A stretch of 64,000 nt of DNA from Yersinia enterocolitica (GTDB lineage: Bacteria; Pseudomonadota; Gammaproteobacteria; Enterobacterales; Enterobacteriaceae): NCBI GenBank assembly GCA_002082245.2, contig NBTC02000002.1, positions 2,604,001 through 2,668,000 of the forward strand, given 5' to 3'. Positions 9,750 through 20,347 of the stretch are shown piece after piece (positions within the stretch are counted from its first letter, which is position 1; the number at the start of each line of letters is the position of its first letter). Position numbers and translations under genes: made by a program. The notes beneath the pieces were generated by a model, which saw only the letters and a program-made list of their open reading frames with translations, was not told the DNA's origin and made no database searches.

Positions 9750-10379
9750 ATGAACACCGCAACTTGCGCAATTAACGGCGTCAGCAATTATGAATGCTAC
9801 TATCCGCTAAAACTAATGACGCTATGGCGTGTCTGGCGGGCCTGTGCTTCTATTTTATTACTTCTCTCTGGCTTACTTGCCCCCTTACCATCAATGGCTG
9901 CGGATAACATCAATGAAGCCCTTATCCATGAACGCAGTAATGCCGCCACCAAAATGGTGTTGGGTATTATCAGCTATGCACGCTGGCCCGTGGCCCCCGT
10001 CGTAACTCGCTTGTGTGTGGTGGCCCCGACAATTTATGCAGAAGAGCTGTTTAATCCCGCGTTTATGGAAACCACACATCCCATTAAAACTCAGCGCTAT
10101 TCCCTCTCGGATAGCTCGATTGCAACCAATTGCGATGTCGTTTATCTGGGGCGTACCGAGCTACAACAGCGTCAGGAGTTGACAGCCCGACTGTCGGGAT
10201 ATCCGATTCTTACCATCAGTGAAGATTATGACGAATGTACATTTGGCAGTGCATTTTGTTTGTTACTGGAAGGTAAGCAGGCTTCTTTCAAAGTCAATAT
10301 GGATGCATTGGCACGCGGTGGGGTAAAGGTTCATCCCAGTGTGTTGCAACTTGCGCGTAAAAAGACAGACGCATTATGA
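9750..10379 (+). CDS. yfiR: YfiR, periplasmic inhibitor of the diguanylate cyclase YfiN
   Basis: First gene of a yfiRNB operon. YfiR family proteins sit in the periplasm and hold the YfiN cyclase inactive. A hydrophobic stretch ILLLLSGLLAPLPSMAA at about residues 35-51 is the export signal, preceded by an unusually long N-terminal region. I keep the start at 9750 because AGGAAG lies just upstream, whereas the internal Met at 9816 has no ribosome-binding site. Family segments KMVLGIISYARWP, FGSAFCLLL and VNMDALARGGVKV are present, with several cysteines. It overlaps yfiN by 4 bp (ATGA). Confidence 0.88.
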   Translation: MNTATCAINGVSNYECYYPLKLMTLWRVWRACASILLLLSGLLAPLPSMAADNINEALIHERSNAATKMVLGIISYARWPVAPVVTRLCVVAPTIYAEELFNPAFMETTHPIKTQRYSLSDSSIATNCDVVYLGRTELQQRQELTARLSGYPILTISEDYDECTFGSAFCLLLEGKQASFKVNMDALARGGVKVHPSVLQLARKKTDAL

Positions 10380-11677
10380 ATTCAACACAGAATAAGTCAG
10401 TCAAACAGACAAAAAATCGGCCAAACATCGCGAAGCTCCCCACACTGGGACGGGTACTCGGTCGCATACATCTGACGGTGGCATTGGTCTCGGTCGCAAC
10501 GGCAGGTATTTTTCTCACACTGGTGGCACTGTTTGCCTTGCGGGTGTATGCCGACCATAACCTACATTTAATTGCCCGTTCAATCAGTTACACCACTGAA
10601 GCTGCCGTAGTGTTTGGTGATAGCGTGGCCGCTAACGAGGCGCTGTCCTTGATTGCGGCAAATGAAGAAGTTGCCCAAGCTAAAATTCTCGATGTGAATG
10701 GCCGAGAAATAGCTAACTGGACGCTACCAAACGATAGTCCAATGTATGATATGGAACAAAAAGTCGCCCGTTGGGCTTTGCCTGAGCCGGTGGTACTCCC
10801 CATGATGCATGCCGGTAATGAAGTCGGCAGCATCGTGATTATTGGTCATGGTGGTAGTCTGCTACGTTTTCTGTTGCAAGGGTTGATGGGCTTATTCGTC
10901 TGCCTAATTCTCAGCACGTTAGTGGCACTATTCCTGTCGCGCCGGATGCTGTTTGGCATTATCGAGTCATTGAACAAAATCACCGAAGTTGCTCATAGTG
11001 TTAGCCGCCACCGCAGTTTTGGTCAGCGAGTGCCGTCAGCGAAAATTGCCGAACTTAACGAGTTAAGCAATGACTTCAATGGCTTGCTGGAAGAACTGGA
11101 GGTTTGGCAAGACCATTTAACGCAAGAAAATGACTTCCTCGCACACCGTGCTGCCCATGATAGCCTGACTGGATTGGCTAACCGTGCTTTCTTTGAGGGC
11201 CGGCTAAGCCGCACGTTGAGTGATTGCGCCGATGATGAACAACTGGCCGTGTTATTTATTGATGGTGATCACTTCAAAGAAATCAATGATAACTATGGTC
11301 ATGCAGCGGGAGATCTGGTGCTGACCTCGATTGCCGATCGTATCCGCGCACTGTTACGTGAAACCGATTTGGTGGCACGTTTGGGCGGCGATGAATTCGC
11401 CGTATTACTGGCACCGATCCACGACACCGATGATGTTGTAACCATCGCTAATAATATTATCGACAGTATGAATCAACCTATTGATTTGGTAGATGGTAGT
11501 GAGATAACCGCCTCTATCAGCATCGGTATTGCGATTTACCCAGATCATGCGCTGACCCCCGAAGAGCTATTACAACGGGCCGACGAAGCCATGTATCAAG
11601 CAAAGAAACGTTTCCAGTTCGGTGGCAGCGTCATTGCCTACCAATCGGATATTACTCTTACTGAAAGCTTAGGATAG
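10376..11677 (+). CDS. yfiN: YfiN (DgcN), membrane diguanylate cyclase
   Basis: Inner-membrane enzyme that makes c-di-GMP from two GTP. A first membrane helix (about 37-58) is followed by a periplasmic CHASE8-type sensor region, a second helix (about 165-187), a HAMP linker and a C-terminal GGDEF domain. The active site reads GGDEF (about 337-341), and an RETD sequence five residues before it fits the RxxD inhibitory site. The DGDHFKEINDNYGH metal and substrate motif is intact, so it should be active. It is translationally coupled to yfiR and followed 5 bp later by yfiB. Confidence 0.95.
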   Translation: MNSTQNKSVKQTKNRPNIAKLPTLGRVLGRIHLTVALVSVATAGIFLTLVALFALRVYADHNLHLIARSISYTTEAAVVFGDSVAANEALSLIAANEEVAQAKILDVNGREIANWTLPNDSPMYDMEQKVARWALPEPVVLPMMHAGNEVGSIVIIGHGGSLLRFLLQGLMGLFVCLILSTLVALFLSRRMLFGIIESLNKITEVAHSVSRHRSFGQRVPSAKIAELNELSNDFNGLLEELEVWQDHLTQENDFLAHRAAHDSLTGLANRAFFEGRLSRTLSDCADDEQLAVLFIDGDHFKEINDNYGHAAGDLVLTSIADRIRALLRETDLVARLGGDEFAVLLAPIHDTDDVVTIANNIIDSMNQPIDLVDGSEITASISIGIAIYPDHALTPEELLQRADEAMYQAKKRFQFGGSVIAYQSDITLTESLG

Positions 11678-11682
11678 GTGAC

Positions 11683-12192
11683 ATGCAGGTATTGAAAAAC
11701 AACAGTCTGATAAGCCATATCTGGATGAGTTTTTTCGCCATGAGTTTATTGATATTGGCGGGGTGTCAGGCAACCAAACCACCAGGATTAACACCCGAGC
11801 AGATTGCAGCCTTACAGGAACAAGGATTTAAATTAACTGAAAATGGCTGGGAATTTGGTCTGGCAAACAAAGTGTTATTCGATAGTGACGTGAAAAAATT
11901 GAATCCGTCTGGCGGGCAGACAGTACAAAACATTGGCCGTGCGCTATTGAGTGTGGGCATTACTCATCTGCGGGTTGATGGGCATACTGATTCCATCGGT
12001 AAAGATGAGTATAACCAACAGTTATCGCTGCAACGTGCCTCTGCAGTAGCGGATGCACTGGCAACCATAGGTATTCCACGAGCCAATATTGAGGTACGAG
12101 GTCGCGGTAAGTTAGAGCCGGTCGCCGATAACCGTACCCCTAAAGGACGAGCAGAAAACCGCCGAGTAGCCATGATAGTCACCGCACCCTAA
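11683..12192 (+). CDS. yfiB: YfiB, OmpA-like outer-membrane lipoprotein
   Basis: Third member of the YfiBNR module; in the known system YfiB sequesters YfiR at the cell wall and so releases YfiN. The N-terminus has a membrane segment ending in a lipobox (LAGC, Cys at about residue 28). Residues about 60-168 form an OmpA-type peptidoglycan-binding domain with DGHTDSIG and the RAENRRVAMIV ending. The 169-residue length is normal. It starts 5 bp after yfiN, so the three genes form one operon. Confidence 0.93.
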   Translation: MQVLKNNSLISHIWMSFFAMSLLILAGCQATKPPGLTPEQIAALQEQGFKLTENGWEFGLANKVLFDSDVKKLNPSGGQTVQNIGRALLSVGITHLRVDGHTDSIGKDEYNQQLSLQRASAVADALATIGIPRANIEVRGRGKLEPVADNRTPKGRAENRRVAMIVTAP

Positions 12193-12235
12193 CCTTGTTG
12201 CGTTCCCGACTAGTGCGACAGGGAGATATAAAACG

Positions 12236-12314
12236 ACTCTCACCGAATCACTTAAGTGATTCGGACTAGCAACAGCAGCGAACACGCCTGCGACTTGAAA
12301 GATGACGGGTATAG
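12236..12314 (+). repeat. Truncated ERIC-type element with a perfect palindrome
   Basis: Only the right half of ERIC is present. It holds the perfect 22-bp palindrome at 12243-12264 (CCGAATCACTT and its complement) and the end ...GACTTGAAAGATGACGGGTATA. It separates yfiB from ettA and could act as a transcript-end hairpin for the yfi operon. Confidence 0.75.
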
Positions 12315-12378
12315 TAAAACGGGCTACACTCCGCACCAGATATCCTAATAAAAACTGATCTAGAGAGGCAGACGCAAC

Positions 12379-14046
12379 GTGGCTCAATACGTCTATTCTA
12401 TGCATCGTGTCGGCAAAGTCGTTCCGCCGAAACGTCATATTCTGAAAAACATCTCCTTGAGTTTCTTCCCTGGGGCCAAAATTGGTGTGCTGGGCCTTAA
12501 CGGCTCGGGTAAATCTACTCTACTGCGTATCATGGCTGGCATTGACACTGATATTGAAGGCGAAGCCCGCCCGCAGCCTGGTATCAAAATTGGTTACCTA
12601 CCGCAGGAACCTAAGCTAAATCTTGAGCAAACCGTGCGTGAGTCGGTTGAAGAGGCGGTGGGTGACGTTAAACGCGCGCTGACCCGTCTGGATGAGGTTT
12701 ATGCACTGTACGCCGATCCTGATGCTGATTTTGATAAGCTGGCGAAGGAACAAGGCGAGCTGGAAGCGATTATCCAGTCTCATGATGGCCATAACCTGGA
12801 TAACCAGTTAGAGCGTGCTGCCGATGCTCTGCGCCTGCCACCGTGGGAGGCCAAAATTGCCAATCTGTCCGGTGGTGAACGTCGTCGCGTGGCAATTTGC
12901 CGCCTGCTGCTGGAAAAACCCGATATGTTGTTGCTGGATGAACCCACTAACCACTTGGATGCCGAATCCGTGGCTTGGCTGGAGCGCTTCTTGCACGACT
13001 ATGAGGGCACTGTTGTCGCCATTACCCATGACCGTTACTTCCTTGATAATGTGGCGGGTTGGATTCTGGAACTGGACCGTGGCGAAGGCATTCCGTGGGA
13101 AGGCAATTACTCTTCATGGCTGGAGCAGAAAGATGCTCGTCTGGCACTGGAAGCCTCTTCCGAAGCCGCACGTCGCAAGTCTATTGAGAAAGAGCTGGAG
13201 TGGGTTCGTCAGAATCCAAAAGGCCGTCAGGCGAAAGGTAAAGCACGTCTGGCCCGCTTTGAAGAACTTAACAGCGTTGAGTATCAAAAACGTAATGAAA
13301 CCAGTGAATTGTTCATTCCGCCGGGTCCACGGTTGGGCGACAAAGTGCTGGAAGTTGAGCACCTGAGCAAGTCTTACGGTGACCGTCTGCTGATTGATGA
13401 TCTGACCTTTGCGCTGCCGAAAGGGGCGATTGTGGGGATCATCGGGCCAAACGGGGCCGGTAAATCAACCCTGTTCCGCATGTTATCTGGGCAGGAACAA
13501 CCTGATTCTGGCACGATTTCACTGGGCGATACCGTGCAATTGGCATCGGTTGATCAGTTCCGTGACAACATGGACGACAGCAAAACCGTATGGGAAGAAG
13601 TCTCCGGCGGTCAGGACATCATGAAGATTGGTAACTTTGAAATTCCAAGCCGTGCTTATGTAGGCCGCTTTAACTTTAAAGGGATTGATCAGGGCAAGCG
13701 TGTGGGTGAGCTGTCCGGTGGTGAGCGCGGCCGTATCCATTTGGCCAAACTGCTACAGGTTGGCGGTAACATGTTGCTGCTCGATGAACCGACTAACGAT
13801 CTGGATATCGAAACGCTGCGCGCACTGGAAAACGCCTTACTGGAATTCCCGGGTTGCGCGATGGTTATTTCCCATGACCGTTGGTTCCTTGACCGAATTG
13901 CTACCCATATCATCGACTATCAGGATGAGGGCAAAGTGGCGTTCTTCGAAGGTAACTTTACTGAATACGAAGAGTGGAAGAAACGCACTCTGGGTGCCGA
14001 AGCACTGGAACCACACCGTATCAAGTATAAGAAGATGACCAAGTAA
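12379..14046 (+). CDS. ettA: EttA, energy-dependent translational throttle ABC-F protein
   Basis: Cytoplasmic ABC-F ATPase without membrane segments that binds the ribosomal E site and gates entry into elongation according to ATP/ADP. Two ATPase domains are seen: Walker A GLNGSGKST (about 37-45) and GPNGAGKST (about 357-365), each with a signature LSGGERRR or LSGGERGR and a LLLDEPTN Walker B. The linker between them includes the conserved arm/PtIM region. It starts with GTG, as I recall for E. coli, with AGAGAGG upstream. The 555-residue length is identical to E. coli EttA. Normally next to slt, here it is flanked by accessory blocks on both sides. Confidence 0.97.
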   Translation: MAQYVYSMHRVGKVVPPKRHILKNISLSFFPGAKIGVLGLNGSGKSTLLRIMAGIDTDIEGEARPQPGIKIGYLPQEPKLNLEQTVRESVEEAVGDVKRALTRLDEVYALYADPDADFDKLAKEQGELEAIIQSHDGHNLDNQLERAADALRLPPWEAKIANLSGGERRRVAICRLLLEKPDMLLLDEPTNHLDAESVAWLERFLHDYEGTVVAITHDRYFLDNVAGWILELDRGEGIPWEGNYSSWLEQKDARLALEASSEAARRKSIEKELEWVRQNPKGRQAKGKARLARFEELNSVEYQKRNETSELFIPPGPRLGDKVLEVEHLSKSYGDRLLIDDLTFALPKGAIVGIIGPNGAGKSTLFRMLSGQEQPDSGTISLGDTVQLASVDQFRDNMDDSKTVWEEVSGGQDIMKIGNFEIPSRAYVGRFNFKGIDQGKRVGELSGGERGRIHLAKLLQVGGNMLLLDEPTNDLDIETLRALENALLEFPGCAMVISHDRWFLDRIATHIIDYQDEGKVAFFEGNFTEYEEWKKRTLGAEALEPHRIKYKKMTK

Positions 14047-14052
14047 TATGAC

Positions 14053-14110
14053 ATCGGCTCATCACGTGAGCCGATTAAAGCCGCTATTCGGCTCATCAAA
14101 TGAGCCGAAT
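14053..14110. repeat. Tandem pair of near-identical hairpins after ettA
   Basis: Hairpin 1 pairs ATCGGCTCA (14053-14061) with TGAGCCGAT (14067-14075). Hairpin 2 pairs ATTCGGCTCA (14086-14095) with TGAGCCGAAT (14101-14110). Both have five-base loops and share the CGGCTCA stem core. They begin 7 bp after the ettA stop and lack T-tracts, so they may be transcript-stabilising or factor-dependent ends rather than simple terminators. Confidence 0.7.
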
Positions 14111-14162
14111 ACTCCGGCGATTCTCTCCCCCCAACAAGCCGCCAACCACCAGAATTCCATTC

Positions 14163-14178
14163 TGTGATCGTTATCATT
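14163..14178. promoter_or_regulatory. Possible CRP site upstream of rhaT
   Basis: TGTGATCGTTATCATT matches the CRP consensus TGTGA-N6-TCACA well in the left half and partly in the right half. It lies 153 bp before the rhaT start, reasonable for a catabolite-controlled sugar transporter gene. Confidence 0.5.
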
Positions 14179-14330
14179 CTTACCCACTGAATTTTGCCAG
14201 TATTCCTTGTCCTAAGGCAGTCAGCCGAAGGTGACAAGACTGCACACTATTTAGACTCCTTCGTCATCAGCGGTTTATGCGCCCTTCTGGTTCTGCGCCT
14301 ACCCGCACCATCACAACGAAGGATAATAAG

Positions 14331-15365
14331 ATGAACAATGCGATTATATTGGGGATAATTTGGCATCTGGTGGGCGCTGCCAGTGCGGCGTGTTTCTACG
14401 CGCCGTTTAAGCAAGTTAAAAAGTGGTCATGGGAGACCATGTGGTCGATTGGTGGCCTGGTGTCATGGCTTATTCTACCGTGGACGGTCAGCTATTTGTT
14501 ATTGCCTGATTTTTGGCAATATTACGGCTCCTTCAGTATAGCAACCCTACTGCCAGTATTTCTGTTCGGTGCCATGTGGGGGATTGGTAATATCAACTAC
14601 GGCCTGACCATGCGTTACCTCGGCATGTCGATGGGGATTGGGATTGCCATCGGTATCACCCTGATTATCGGCACATTAATGACCCCCATACTGCAAGGGC
14701 GCTTTGATGTACTACTCGGCACTGCTGGCGGCCGAATGACCCTGCTGGGTGTCGTCGTGGCACTGATCGGGGTAGCTATTGTCAGTTACGCTGGATTACT
14801 GAAAGAACGCGCCATGGGCATTCAGGCGGAAGAGTTCAACCTGAAGAAAGGGCTTATTCTGGCGGTGATGTGCGGTATTTTCTCAGCCGGTATGTCATTT
14901 GCCATCGATGCCGCGAAACCGATGCATGAAGCCGCCAGCGCATTAGGGATTAACCCTCTGTATGTAGCGTTACCAAGTTACGTCATCATCATGGGCGGTG
15001 GGGCCATCATCAACCTGAGTTACTGTTTTATTCGTTTAGCCAGCCTCAAGAATTTGTCGGTCAAAGCCGATTTTTCTATCGCCAAGCCGCTGTTGATCAC
15101 TAATATTTTGTTCTCAGCCTTGGGGGGATTGATGTGGTATCTGCAATTCTTCTTCTATGCTTGGGGTCACGCCAAAATCCCACCACAGTATGACTATATG
15201 AGCTGGATGCTGCACATGAGTTTCTATGTGTTGTGTGGTGGTATTGTGGGTCTGTTACTCAAAGAGTGGAAATGCTCAAGCAAGAAACCAGTGACGGTGC
15301 TGTGTATTGGTTGTCTGGTGATCATTCTGGCAGCAAATATAGTCGGTTTGGGTATGGCAGCATAA
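14331..15365 (+). CDS. rhaT: RhaT, L-rhamnose-proton symporter
   Basis: Inner-membrane transporter that imports L-rhamnose (and L-lyxose) with protons; ten hydrophobic helices are evident across 344 residues. I place the start at ATG 14331 (MNNAIILGI), which gives the same 344-residue length I recall for E. coli RhaT and has AAGGATAATAAG upstream. The 18 additional in-frame codons before it are polar and unlike the family. It is the first gene of the rhamnose locus and is convergent with rhaR. Confidence 0.95.
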   Translation: MNNAIILGIIWHLVGAASAACFYAPFKQVKKWSWETMWSIGGLVSWLILPWTVSYLLLPDFWQYYGSFSIATLLPVFLFGAMWGIGNINYGLTMRYLGMSMGIGIAIGITLIIGTLMTPILQGRFDVLLGTAGGRMTLLGVVVALIGVAIVSYAGLLKERAMGIQAEEFNLKKGLILAVMCGIFSAGMSFAIDAAKPMHEAASALGINPLYVALPSYVIIMGGGAIINLSYCFIRLASLKNLSVKADFSIAKPLLITNILFSALGGLMWYLQFFFYAWGHAKIPPQYDYMSWMLHMSFYVLCGGIVGLLLKEWKCSSKKPVTVLCIGCLVIILAANIVGLGMAA

Positions 15366-15432
15366 TCGCAAAACTAAAGATAAAATGGTATTGGCGGGTG
15401 ACGTTAAGCAACGTCCTCGCCAATTGGCATCG

Positions 15433-16338
15433 CTAAATGATGGTTGTACCCTGAGGCTGTTCTGCTTCCCGCCTATTCTTACCCGCGAATAACGGTGCTC
15501 GAACAAAACGCTGGCGATAGTCGCGTGGTGTCATGCCAGCTTCACGCGTAAAAACGGCAGAGAAATAATTACTGTCCTCAAACCCGCAACGTGCAGCAAT
15601 ATCACTGATGCGATGCTCACTTCCCCGCAGCAAACATTTGGCATGACAAAGGCGAATTTGGCGTAAATAATGGCTGATACTCATTCCGGTCTGTTGGCGA
15701 AACAGTTGTTTAAGTGAACGTTCAACTAACTGATTTTTATGGCAGAACTCCGCCATATCAAAATGCGTTGCCAGGCTTTGTTGTACGGCAGACATCACGA
15801 GATCTAGCTGTTCACCATCGGGCAATAGATGTGCCTGTTCAGCTCGGTAGCGATGGCGTTTTAGTACGATGGCGAGTTGCAATAATAGCGCTTCCGTCAA
15901 TTGTATCGACCAGGAATCTGTCTTACGTGACTCCTGTGCCAACTGATGAATAATCGGCCGAGCCTGTGCCATGCCCTGCGTGGTTAACCGCCAGTATCCT
16001 TGATTCTGCTCATGCCCAAATAGAGGTAATAACTTATGCCACTGTGCATTTAGGTGTAACCGTTCCGGGCAATAAATAATGTTATCTAATACCAAGTCAT
16101 GCACGGATTCGTAGCTATGATGATCTGTGGCTTGAATATAAAAAACGTCGCCACAGGTAATGCGGTAAGGATGATCATTTAGGACATGTAACCCGTTACC
16201 CCGCCAGACAATCACAATCTCGCAGAATTGATGGGTATGCTCTGCGAAGACTTCCTGCGGGTATCGGTTGGTTACCGCCACCGGCATCTGCTCCGATGGC
16301 AAATAATCCCGGCTTTCTAACCGCAGTGGTATCCGCAT
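15433..16338 (-). CDS. rhaR: RhaR, AraC-family activator of rhaSR
   Basis: L-rhamnose-responsive activator that, in E. coli, turns on rhaSR. The N-terminal cupin sensing domain includes [28 protein letters not shown]. The C-terminal double helix-turn-helix DNA-binding domain ends with [35 protein letters not shown]. The start at 16338 (MRIPLRLES) is preceded by AGGGCGAT; nine more in-frame codons upstream look spurious. It follows rhaS by 98 bp on the same strand and forms the regulatory pair with it. Confidence 0.94.
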   Translation of the reverse strand: MRIPLRLESRDYLPSEQMPVAVTNRYPQEVFAEHTHQFCEIVIVWRGNGLHVLNDHPYRITCGDVFYIQATDHHSYESVHDLVLDNIIYCPERLHLNAQWHKLLPLFGHEQNQGYWRLTTQGMAQARPIIHQLAQESRKTDSWSIQLTEALLLQLAIVLKRHRYRAEQAHLLPDGEQLDLVMSAVQQSLATHFDMAEFCHKNQLVERSLKQLFRQQTGMSISHYLRQIRLCHAKCLLRGSEHRISDIAARCGFEDSNYFSAVFTREAGMTPRDYRQRFVRAPLFAGKNRREAEQPQGTTII

Positions 16339-16436
16339 GTTTATCGCCCTATATTTACAGGTCAATTAATAAGCAGCTCATTATCATGAAACTACCGATT
16401 TTTACCGTGATGCTATTCACGCCTCCACGGGTTGCA

Positions 16437-17258
16437 CTACAGTTGACTGCGCAAATCACGGGGAGACTGAGAAAACTCCCGCTTAAACAGCGTTGAAAAA
16501 TGATTGCTGTCACCAAAACCACATTGGTAGGCAATCTCGGTAACGCTATTATCGCTGTAATACAATTGATGACGCGCCTGTAGCAAACGCAAACGCGTCA
16601 GATAACGTTGTGGGGTCATGCCGGTCTGGTTTTTTAACTGCCGATGGAGGGTGCGTAATGGTAAAGCAAAGCGATCAGCCAGTTCCGGCCACTCAATTAC
16701 CTCACTGTAGTGGTTCTGTAGCCAGTCTAATAATTGGCATAACCGCCCTTCCTGATCCTCACCCACCTGCGCCCGACACCCTTGCCACAGTTGCACCAAC
16801 AACTGCATAAACACACTTTCATGTAGTGCGATATCTTCAGCTTGCTCGCTGTGAGGCGAGTGCTCAAGGCAGCGAATCAAGTGTTTTACTTGCTGTAAAA
16901 CCTGTCCATTAATCCGCCAATGAGAGGGGTAAACCCCTTCAGTTTCACGTGGCAGAAAATGTTCTACGCCAGACAAGAAACGAAAAGCATCGGGCGCACG
17001 GAATAAGACGTTGGTGAGGAACAAACCGTCGGTTGACTCAAACAGGTGACGATCATGGTCACGGACAAAACAAACACACCCTCCGCTTAAGGTGTAGGGG
17101 TTGCCATTAAACACATGGACCCCGGCCCCCTGCTCAACAATAATAATTTCATAAAAATCATGATGATGCTCAGGAAATGCGGGTTGTGGTTCCCGGGCTT
17201 CAATTGCGACCGATGCAGAACTTGAAGAGAAAAAATCAATACTGTGCAAGACAGTCAT
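16437..17258 (-). CDS. rhaS: RhaS, AraC-family activator of rhaBAD and rhaT
   Basis: L-rhamnose-binding activator of the catabolic and transport genes. The cupin part ([23 protein letters not shown]) and the C-terminal helix-turn-helix pair ([34 protein letters not shown]) are clear. The start at 17258 ([10 protein letters not shown]) aligns with E. coli RhaS and has an AGAGGG ribosome-binding site; an upstream in-frame GTG/ATG extension is unlikely. It is divergent from rhaB across a 321-bp control region. Confidence 0.94.
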   Translation of the reverse strand: MTVLHSIDFFSSSSASVAIEAREPQPAFPEHHHDFYEIIIVEQGAGVHVFNGNPYTLSGGCVCFVRDHDRHLFESTDGLFLTNVLFRAPDAFRFLSGVEHFLPRETEGVYPSHWRINGQVLQQVKHLIRCLEHSPHSEQAEDIALHESVFMQLLVQLWQGCRAQVGEDQEGRLCQLLDWLQNHYSEVIEWPELADRFALPLRTLHRQLKNQTGMTPQRYLTRLRLLQARHQLYYSDNSVTEIAYQCGFGDSNHFSTLFKREFSQSPRDLRSQL

Positions 17259-17453
17259 CTTTTGCCCTCTTTCAACAGGCATGGCGAAATCGCCCTGCTT
17301 CAGCTCTCGATAGTAAAAGCAGCAGCGGTAATGAAACCTTCAATTTTTGACGTTAAAAGCGACTTTGGCGGTGATTTTTTTTAGATAAGTGCAGCAATGT
17401 TGAAAAGTATGCGCAGGGTCACAGGCGAGCGATGCCCTGTTTAAATACGAAAC

Positions 17454-17469
17454 TGTGAGCTGTTTCACT
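17454..17469. promoter_or_regulatory. CRP site between rhaS and rhaB
   Basis: TGTGAGCTGTTTCACT matches TGTGA-N6-TCACA with one mismatch and is flanked by A/T-rich bases. It sits centrally in the divergent rhaS/rhaB control region, where CRP is a known co-activator in E. coli. Confidence 0.8.
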
Positions 17470-17485
17470 TTCACTTTCGTCATTT

Positions 17486-17510
17486 TGCCAGCAAGCCATA
17501 GCGGCTGGCA
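17486..17510. promoter_or_regulatory. Candidate RhaS operator upstream of rhaB
   Basis: An inverted repeat TGCCAGC (17486-17492) ... GCTGGCA (17504-17510) lies 70-94 bp before the rhaB start, downstream of the CRP site. The layout (CRP then activator site then promoter) matches rhaBAD of E. coli, where RhaS binds two inverted half-sites; assignment to RhaS is inferred. Confidence 0.5.
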
Positions 17511-17579
17511 GTGATGAGAAGGTGGTAGGTAAGGCAAGTTTCTACACTGTGGGCATTGAGAAATGACAGGCCGCTAATC

Positions 17580-19082
17580 ATGCCCACACAATCAGCAGTA
17601 ACACCATCTATCAGCCCCCGGCACATAGTCGCCATTGACCTTGGCGCATCCAGCGGGCGCGTGATGCTGGCGAGTTATCATCCCAGCCAACCGCAACTTG
17701 AGCTGCGAGAAGTTTGCCGCTTTGCTAATCAGATTAAATCTATTGATGGTACCGATGTCTGGGATATCGATGCTATTGAACAATCAATCCGTCAGGGCCT
17801 GAATCAGCTCGATAGCGAAGGGATTCAGCTCGACAGCATTGGAATTGATAGCTGGGGTGTTGATTTTGTTTTGCTTGATAAGCAAGGGAAACGGGTCGGA
17901 CAGCCAGTCTCCTACCGCGACAGTCGTACGCAGGGTGTGATGGAGCAAGCGCAACAAACGCTGGGAAGCAGTGCCATTTATCGCCGTACCGGTATTCAAT
18001 TTTTACCGTTCAATACCTTGTATCAATTACGGGCATTAAGTGAACAGCAACCGCATTTGTTGGCCGATGTCGCCCATCTGTTACTGATCCCGGACTATTT
18101 GCACTATCGCCTTACTGGCCAGCTTAACTGGGAATACACCAATGCCACTACCACCCAGTTACTTAATATTGAAACCAATGATTGGGATAGCGATCTATTA
18201 GCCTATGCCGGGGTACCGGCCCATTGGTTTGCCAAACCCACTAAACCTGGCAATACCATCGGCTATTGGCCAGGCGCCAGCGGCCAGCAGGTGCCGGTCA
18301 TTGCCGTTGCCAGCCACGATACTGCCAGCGCGGTACTTGCCGCACCCTTGATTGATGCGGATGCTGCCTATCTTAGCTCTGGTACTTGGTCATTGATGGG
18401 GTTTGAAAGCCCCACCCCCATAACCCATGGGCAGGCGCTGGCCAGCAATATCACCAATGAAGGTGGCGCTGAAAGCCGCTACCGGGTACTGAAAAATATT
18501 ATGGGTTTGTGGTTACTGCAACGGGCCACTGATGAGTTGCAGATTAAAGACCTGCCGCAGTTGATCGAACAGGCGGCACGCCAACCAGCTTGCCGCTCGC
18601 TGATTAACCCCAATGACAGCCGCTTTATTAATCCAGCCAATATGTGCGGCGAGATTCAGAACGCCTGCCGCGAATATGGTATGCCAATCCCCACCACCGC
18701 AGCCCAACTGGCTCGTTGTATCTTTGATAGCCTCGCCATGTTGTACCGGCAAGTTGCCCAAGAACTGGCAGAGTTACGCGGGCGTCCAATCAGCCATTTG
18801 CATATCGTCGGTGGCGGCTGCCAAAACCAATTCCTTAATCAGCTCTGTGCTGATGCCTGTGGCCTGAATGTCACTATGGGGCCGGTTGAAGCCTCGACAC
18901 TGGGCAATATTGGCAGCCAATTAATTGCACTGGGAGAGGTGAGTGATGTTGCTCACTACCGCCGTATCGTGGCGAATAACTTCCCACTCCACCCTTTATC
19001 CCCTCACGACAACACTGACTTTGCAGCCCATTGGCCGCAATTCCAGTCACTGAGTCAATTACCTAAGGAACTTTGCATATGA
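17580..19082 (+). CDS. rhaB: RhaB, L-rhamnulokinase
   Basis: FGGY-family sugar kinase that phosphorylates L-rhamnulose at C1, the second step of rhamnose breakdown. The ATPase phosphate-binding motif [13 protein letters not shown] is near the N-terminus, and the FGGY C-terminal domain includes [16 protein letters not shown] start it at ATG 17580 (MPTQSAV); an in-frame TTG at 17556 also exists but lacks a ribosome-binding site. It overlaps rhaA by 4 bp, so translation is coupled. Confidence 0.95.
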   Translation: MPTQSAVTPSISPRHIVAIDLGASSGRVMLASYHPSQPQLELREVCRFANQIKSIDGTDVWDIDAIEQSIRQGLNQLDSEGIQLDSIGIDSWGVDFVLLDKQGKRVGQPVSYRDSRTQGVMEQAQQTLGSSAIYRRTGIQFLPFNTLYQLRALSEQQPHLLADVAHLLLIPDYLHYRLTGQLNWEYTNATTTQLLNIETNDWDSDLLAYAGVPAHWFAKPTKPGNTIGYWPGASGQQVPVIAVASHDTASAVLAAPLIDADAAYLSSGTWSLMGFESPTPITHGQALASNITNEGGAESRYRVLKNIMGLWLLQRATDELQIKDLPQLIEQAARQPACRSLINPNDSRFINPANMCGEIQNACREYGMPIPTTAAQLARCIFDSLAMLYRQVAQELAELRGRPISHLHIVGGGCQNQFLNQLCADACGLNVTMGPVEASTLGNIGSQLIALGEVSDVAHYRRIVANNFPLHPLSPHDNTDFAAHWPQFQSLSQLPKELCI

Positions 19083-20335
19083 CGAACTCTATTGAACAGG
19101 CCTGGGATCTGGCTAAACAGCGCTTTGCCGCCGTCGGCGTGGATGTTGATGCCGCACTTGCCCGCCTTGATACCCTGCCGGTCTCCATGCACTGCTGGCA
19201 AGGTGATGACGTCACCGGTTTTGAAAACCCGGATGGTGTACTGACCGGCGGGATTCAGGCCACCGGTAACTACCCCGGTAAAGCGCGTAATGCTACTGAG
19301 TTACGTTCTGACCTCGAACTGGCCCTAACATTGATTCCCGGCCCTAAACGACTCAATTTACATGCTATTTATCTCGAATCGGATACCTCCGTGGCGCGTA
19401 ATAAAATTGAGCCACGCCACTTTAGCCGCTGGGTTGAGTGGGCTAAAAAACATCATCTGGGATTGGACTTCAACCCATCCTGCTTCTCTCATCCACTGAG
19501 TGCCGATGGTTTTACCCTGTCTCATGCTAACCCTGAAATTCGCCAATTCTGGATTGAACATTGTCAGGCCAGCCGCCGGGTCTCTGCCTATTTTGGTGAG
19601 CAACTAGGGACACCATCGGTGATGAATATCTGGATCCCCGATGGCATGAAGGATACCCCCATCGACCGTTTGGCACCCCGCCAACGGCTGCTATCAGCAC
19701 TGGATGAGGTTATCAGTGAAAAGTTAAACCCAAACCATCACATTGATGCCGTCGAAAGCAAATTGTTTGGTATTGGGGCTGAAAGCTACACCGTCGGCTC
19801 TAACGAGTTTTACATGGGATATGCCGCCAGCCGCCAGACCGCACTGTGTCTGGACGCCGGTCACTTCCACCCGACTGAGGTGATTTCCGACAAGATCTCT
19901 AGCGCCATGTTGTATGTTCCGCGCCTGCTACTGCATGTCAGTCGTCCGGTGCGTTGGGACAGCGACCATGTGGTCTTGCTCGATGATGAAACACAGGCTA
20001 TCGCCAACGAAATTATCCGCCACGACCTGTTCGACAGGGTGCATATCGGTCTCGACTTCTTTGATGCCTCCATCAACCGTATCGCCGCCTGGGTCATTGG
20101 CACTCGCAACATGAAGAAAGCCTTGCTGCGCGCCTTATTGGAACCGACCGAGATGCTACGTCAATTGGAACTGCGCGGTGACTACACCGCACGCCTGGCG
20201 CTGCTGGAAGAACAGAAATCCCTGCCATGGCAAGCCATCTGGGAAGGGTATTGTCAGCGCAACGATGTGCCGGTCGATGCCCGCTGGCTCAATGCCGTAC
20301 GTGATTACGAACAACAGACTCTCAGCCAACGTTAA
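19079..20335 (+). CDS. rhaA: RhaA, L-rhamnose isomerase
   Basis: Metal-dependent (Mn2+/Zn2+) isomerase converting L-rhamnose to L-rhamnulose, first step of the pathway. The 418-residue length and the segments [42 protein letters not shown] and [11 protein letters not shown], which carry the metal-binding acidic and histidine residues, match the family. The start at 19079 overlaps the rhaB stop (ATGA) and is preceded by AAGGA, 10 bp upstream. Confidence 0.97.
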   Translation: MTNSIEQAWDLAKQRFAAVGVDVDAALARLDTLPVSMHCWQGDDVTGFENPDGVLTGGIQATGNYPGKARNATELRSDLELALTLIPGPKRLNLHAIYLESDTSVARNKIEPRHFSRWVEWAKKHHLGLDFNPSCFSHPLSADGFTLSHANPEIRQFWIEHCQASRRVSAYFGEQLGTPSVMNIWIPDGMKDTPIDRLAPRQRLLSALDEVISEKLNPNHHIDAVESKLFGIGAESYTVGSNEFYMGYAASRQTALCLDAGHFHPTEVISDKISSAMLYVPRLLLHVSRPVRWDSDHVVLLDDETQAIANEIIRHDLFDRVHIGLDFFDASINRIAAWVIGTRNMKKALLRALLEPTEMLRQLELRGDYTARLALLEEQKSLPWQAIWEGYCQRNDVPVDARWLNAVRDYEQQTLSQR

Positions 20336-20347
20336 GGACTCATGATT

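Noticed and set aside
12815..13366. 183-codon plus-strand frame inside ettA
   Set aside because: Shifted-frame shadow of the conserved ATPase gene, rich in Trp and Cys as expected for a non-coding frame.
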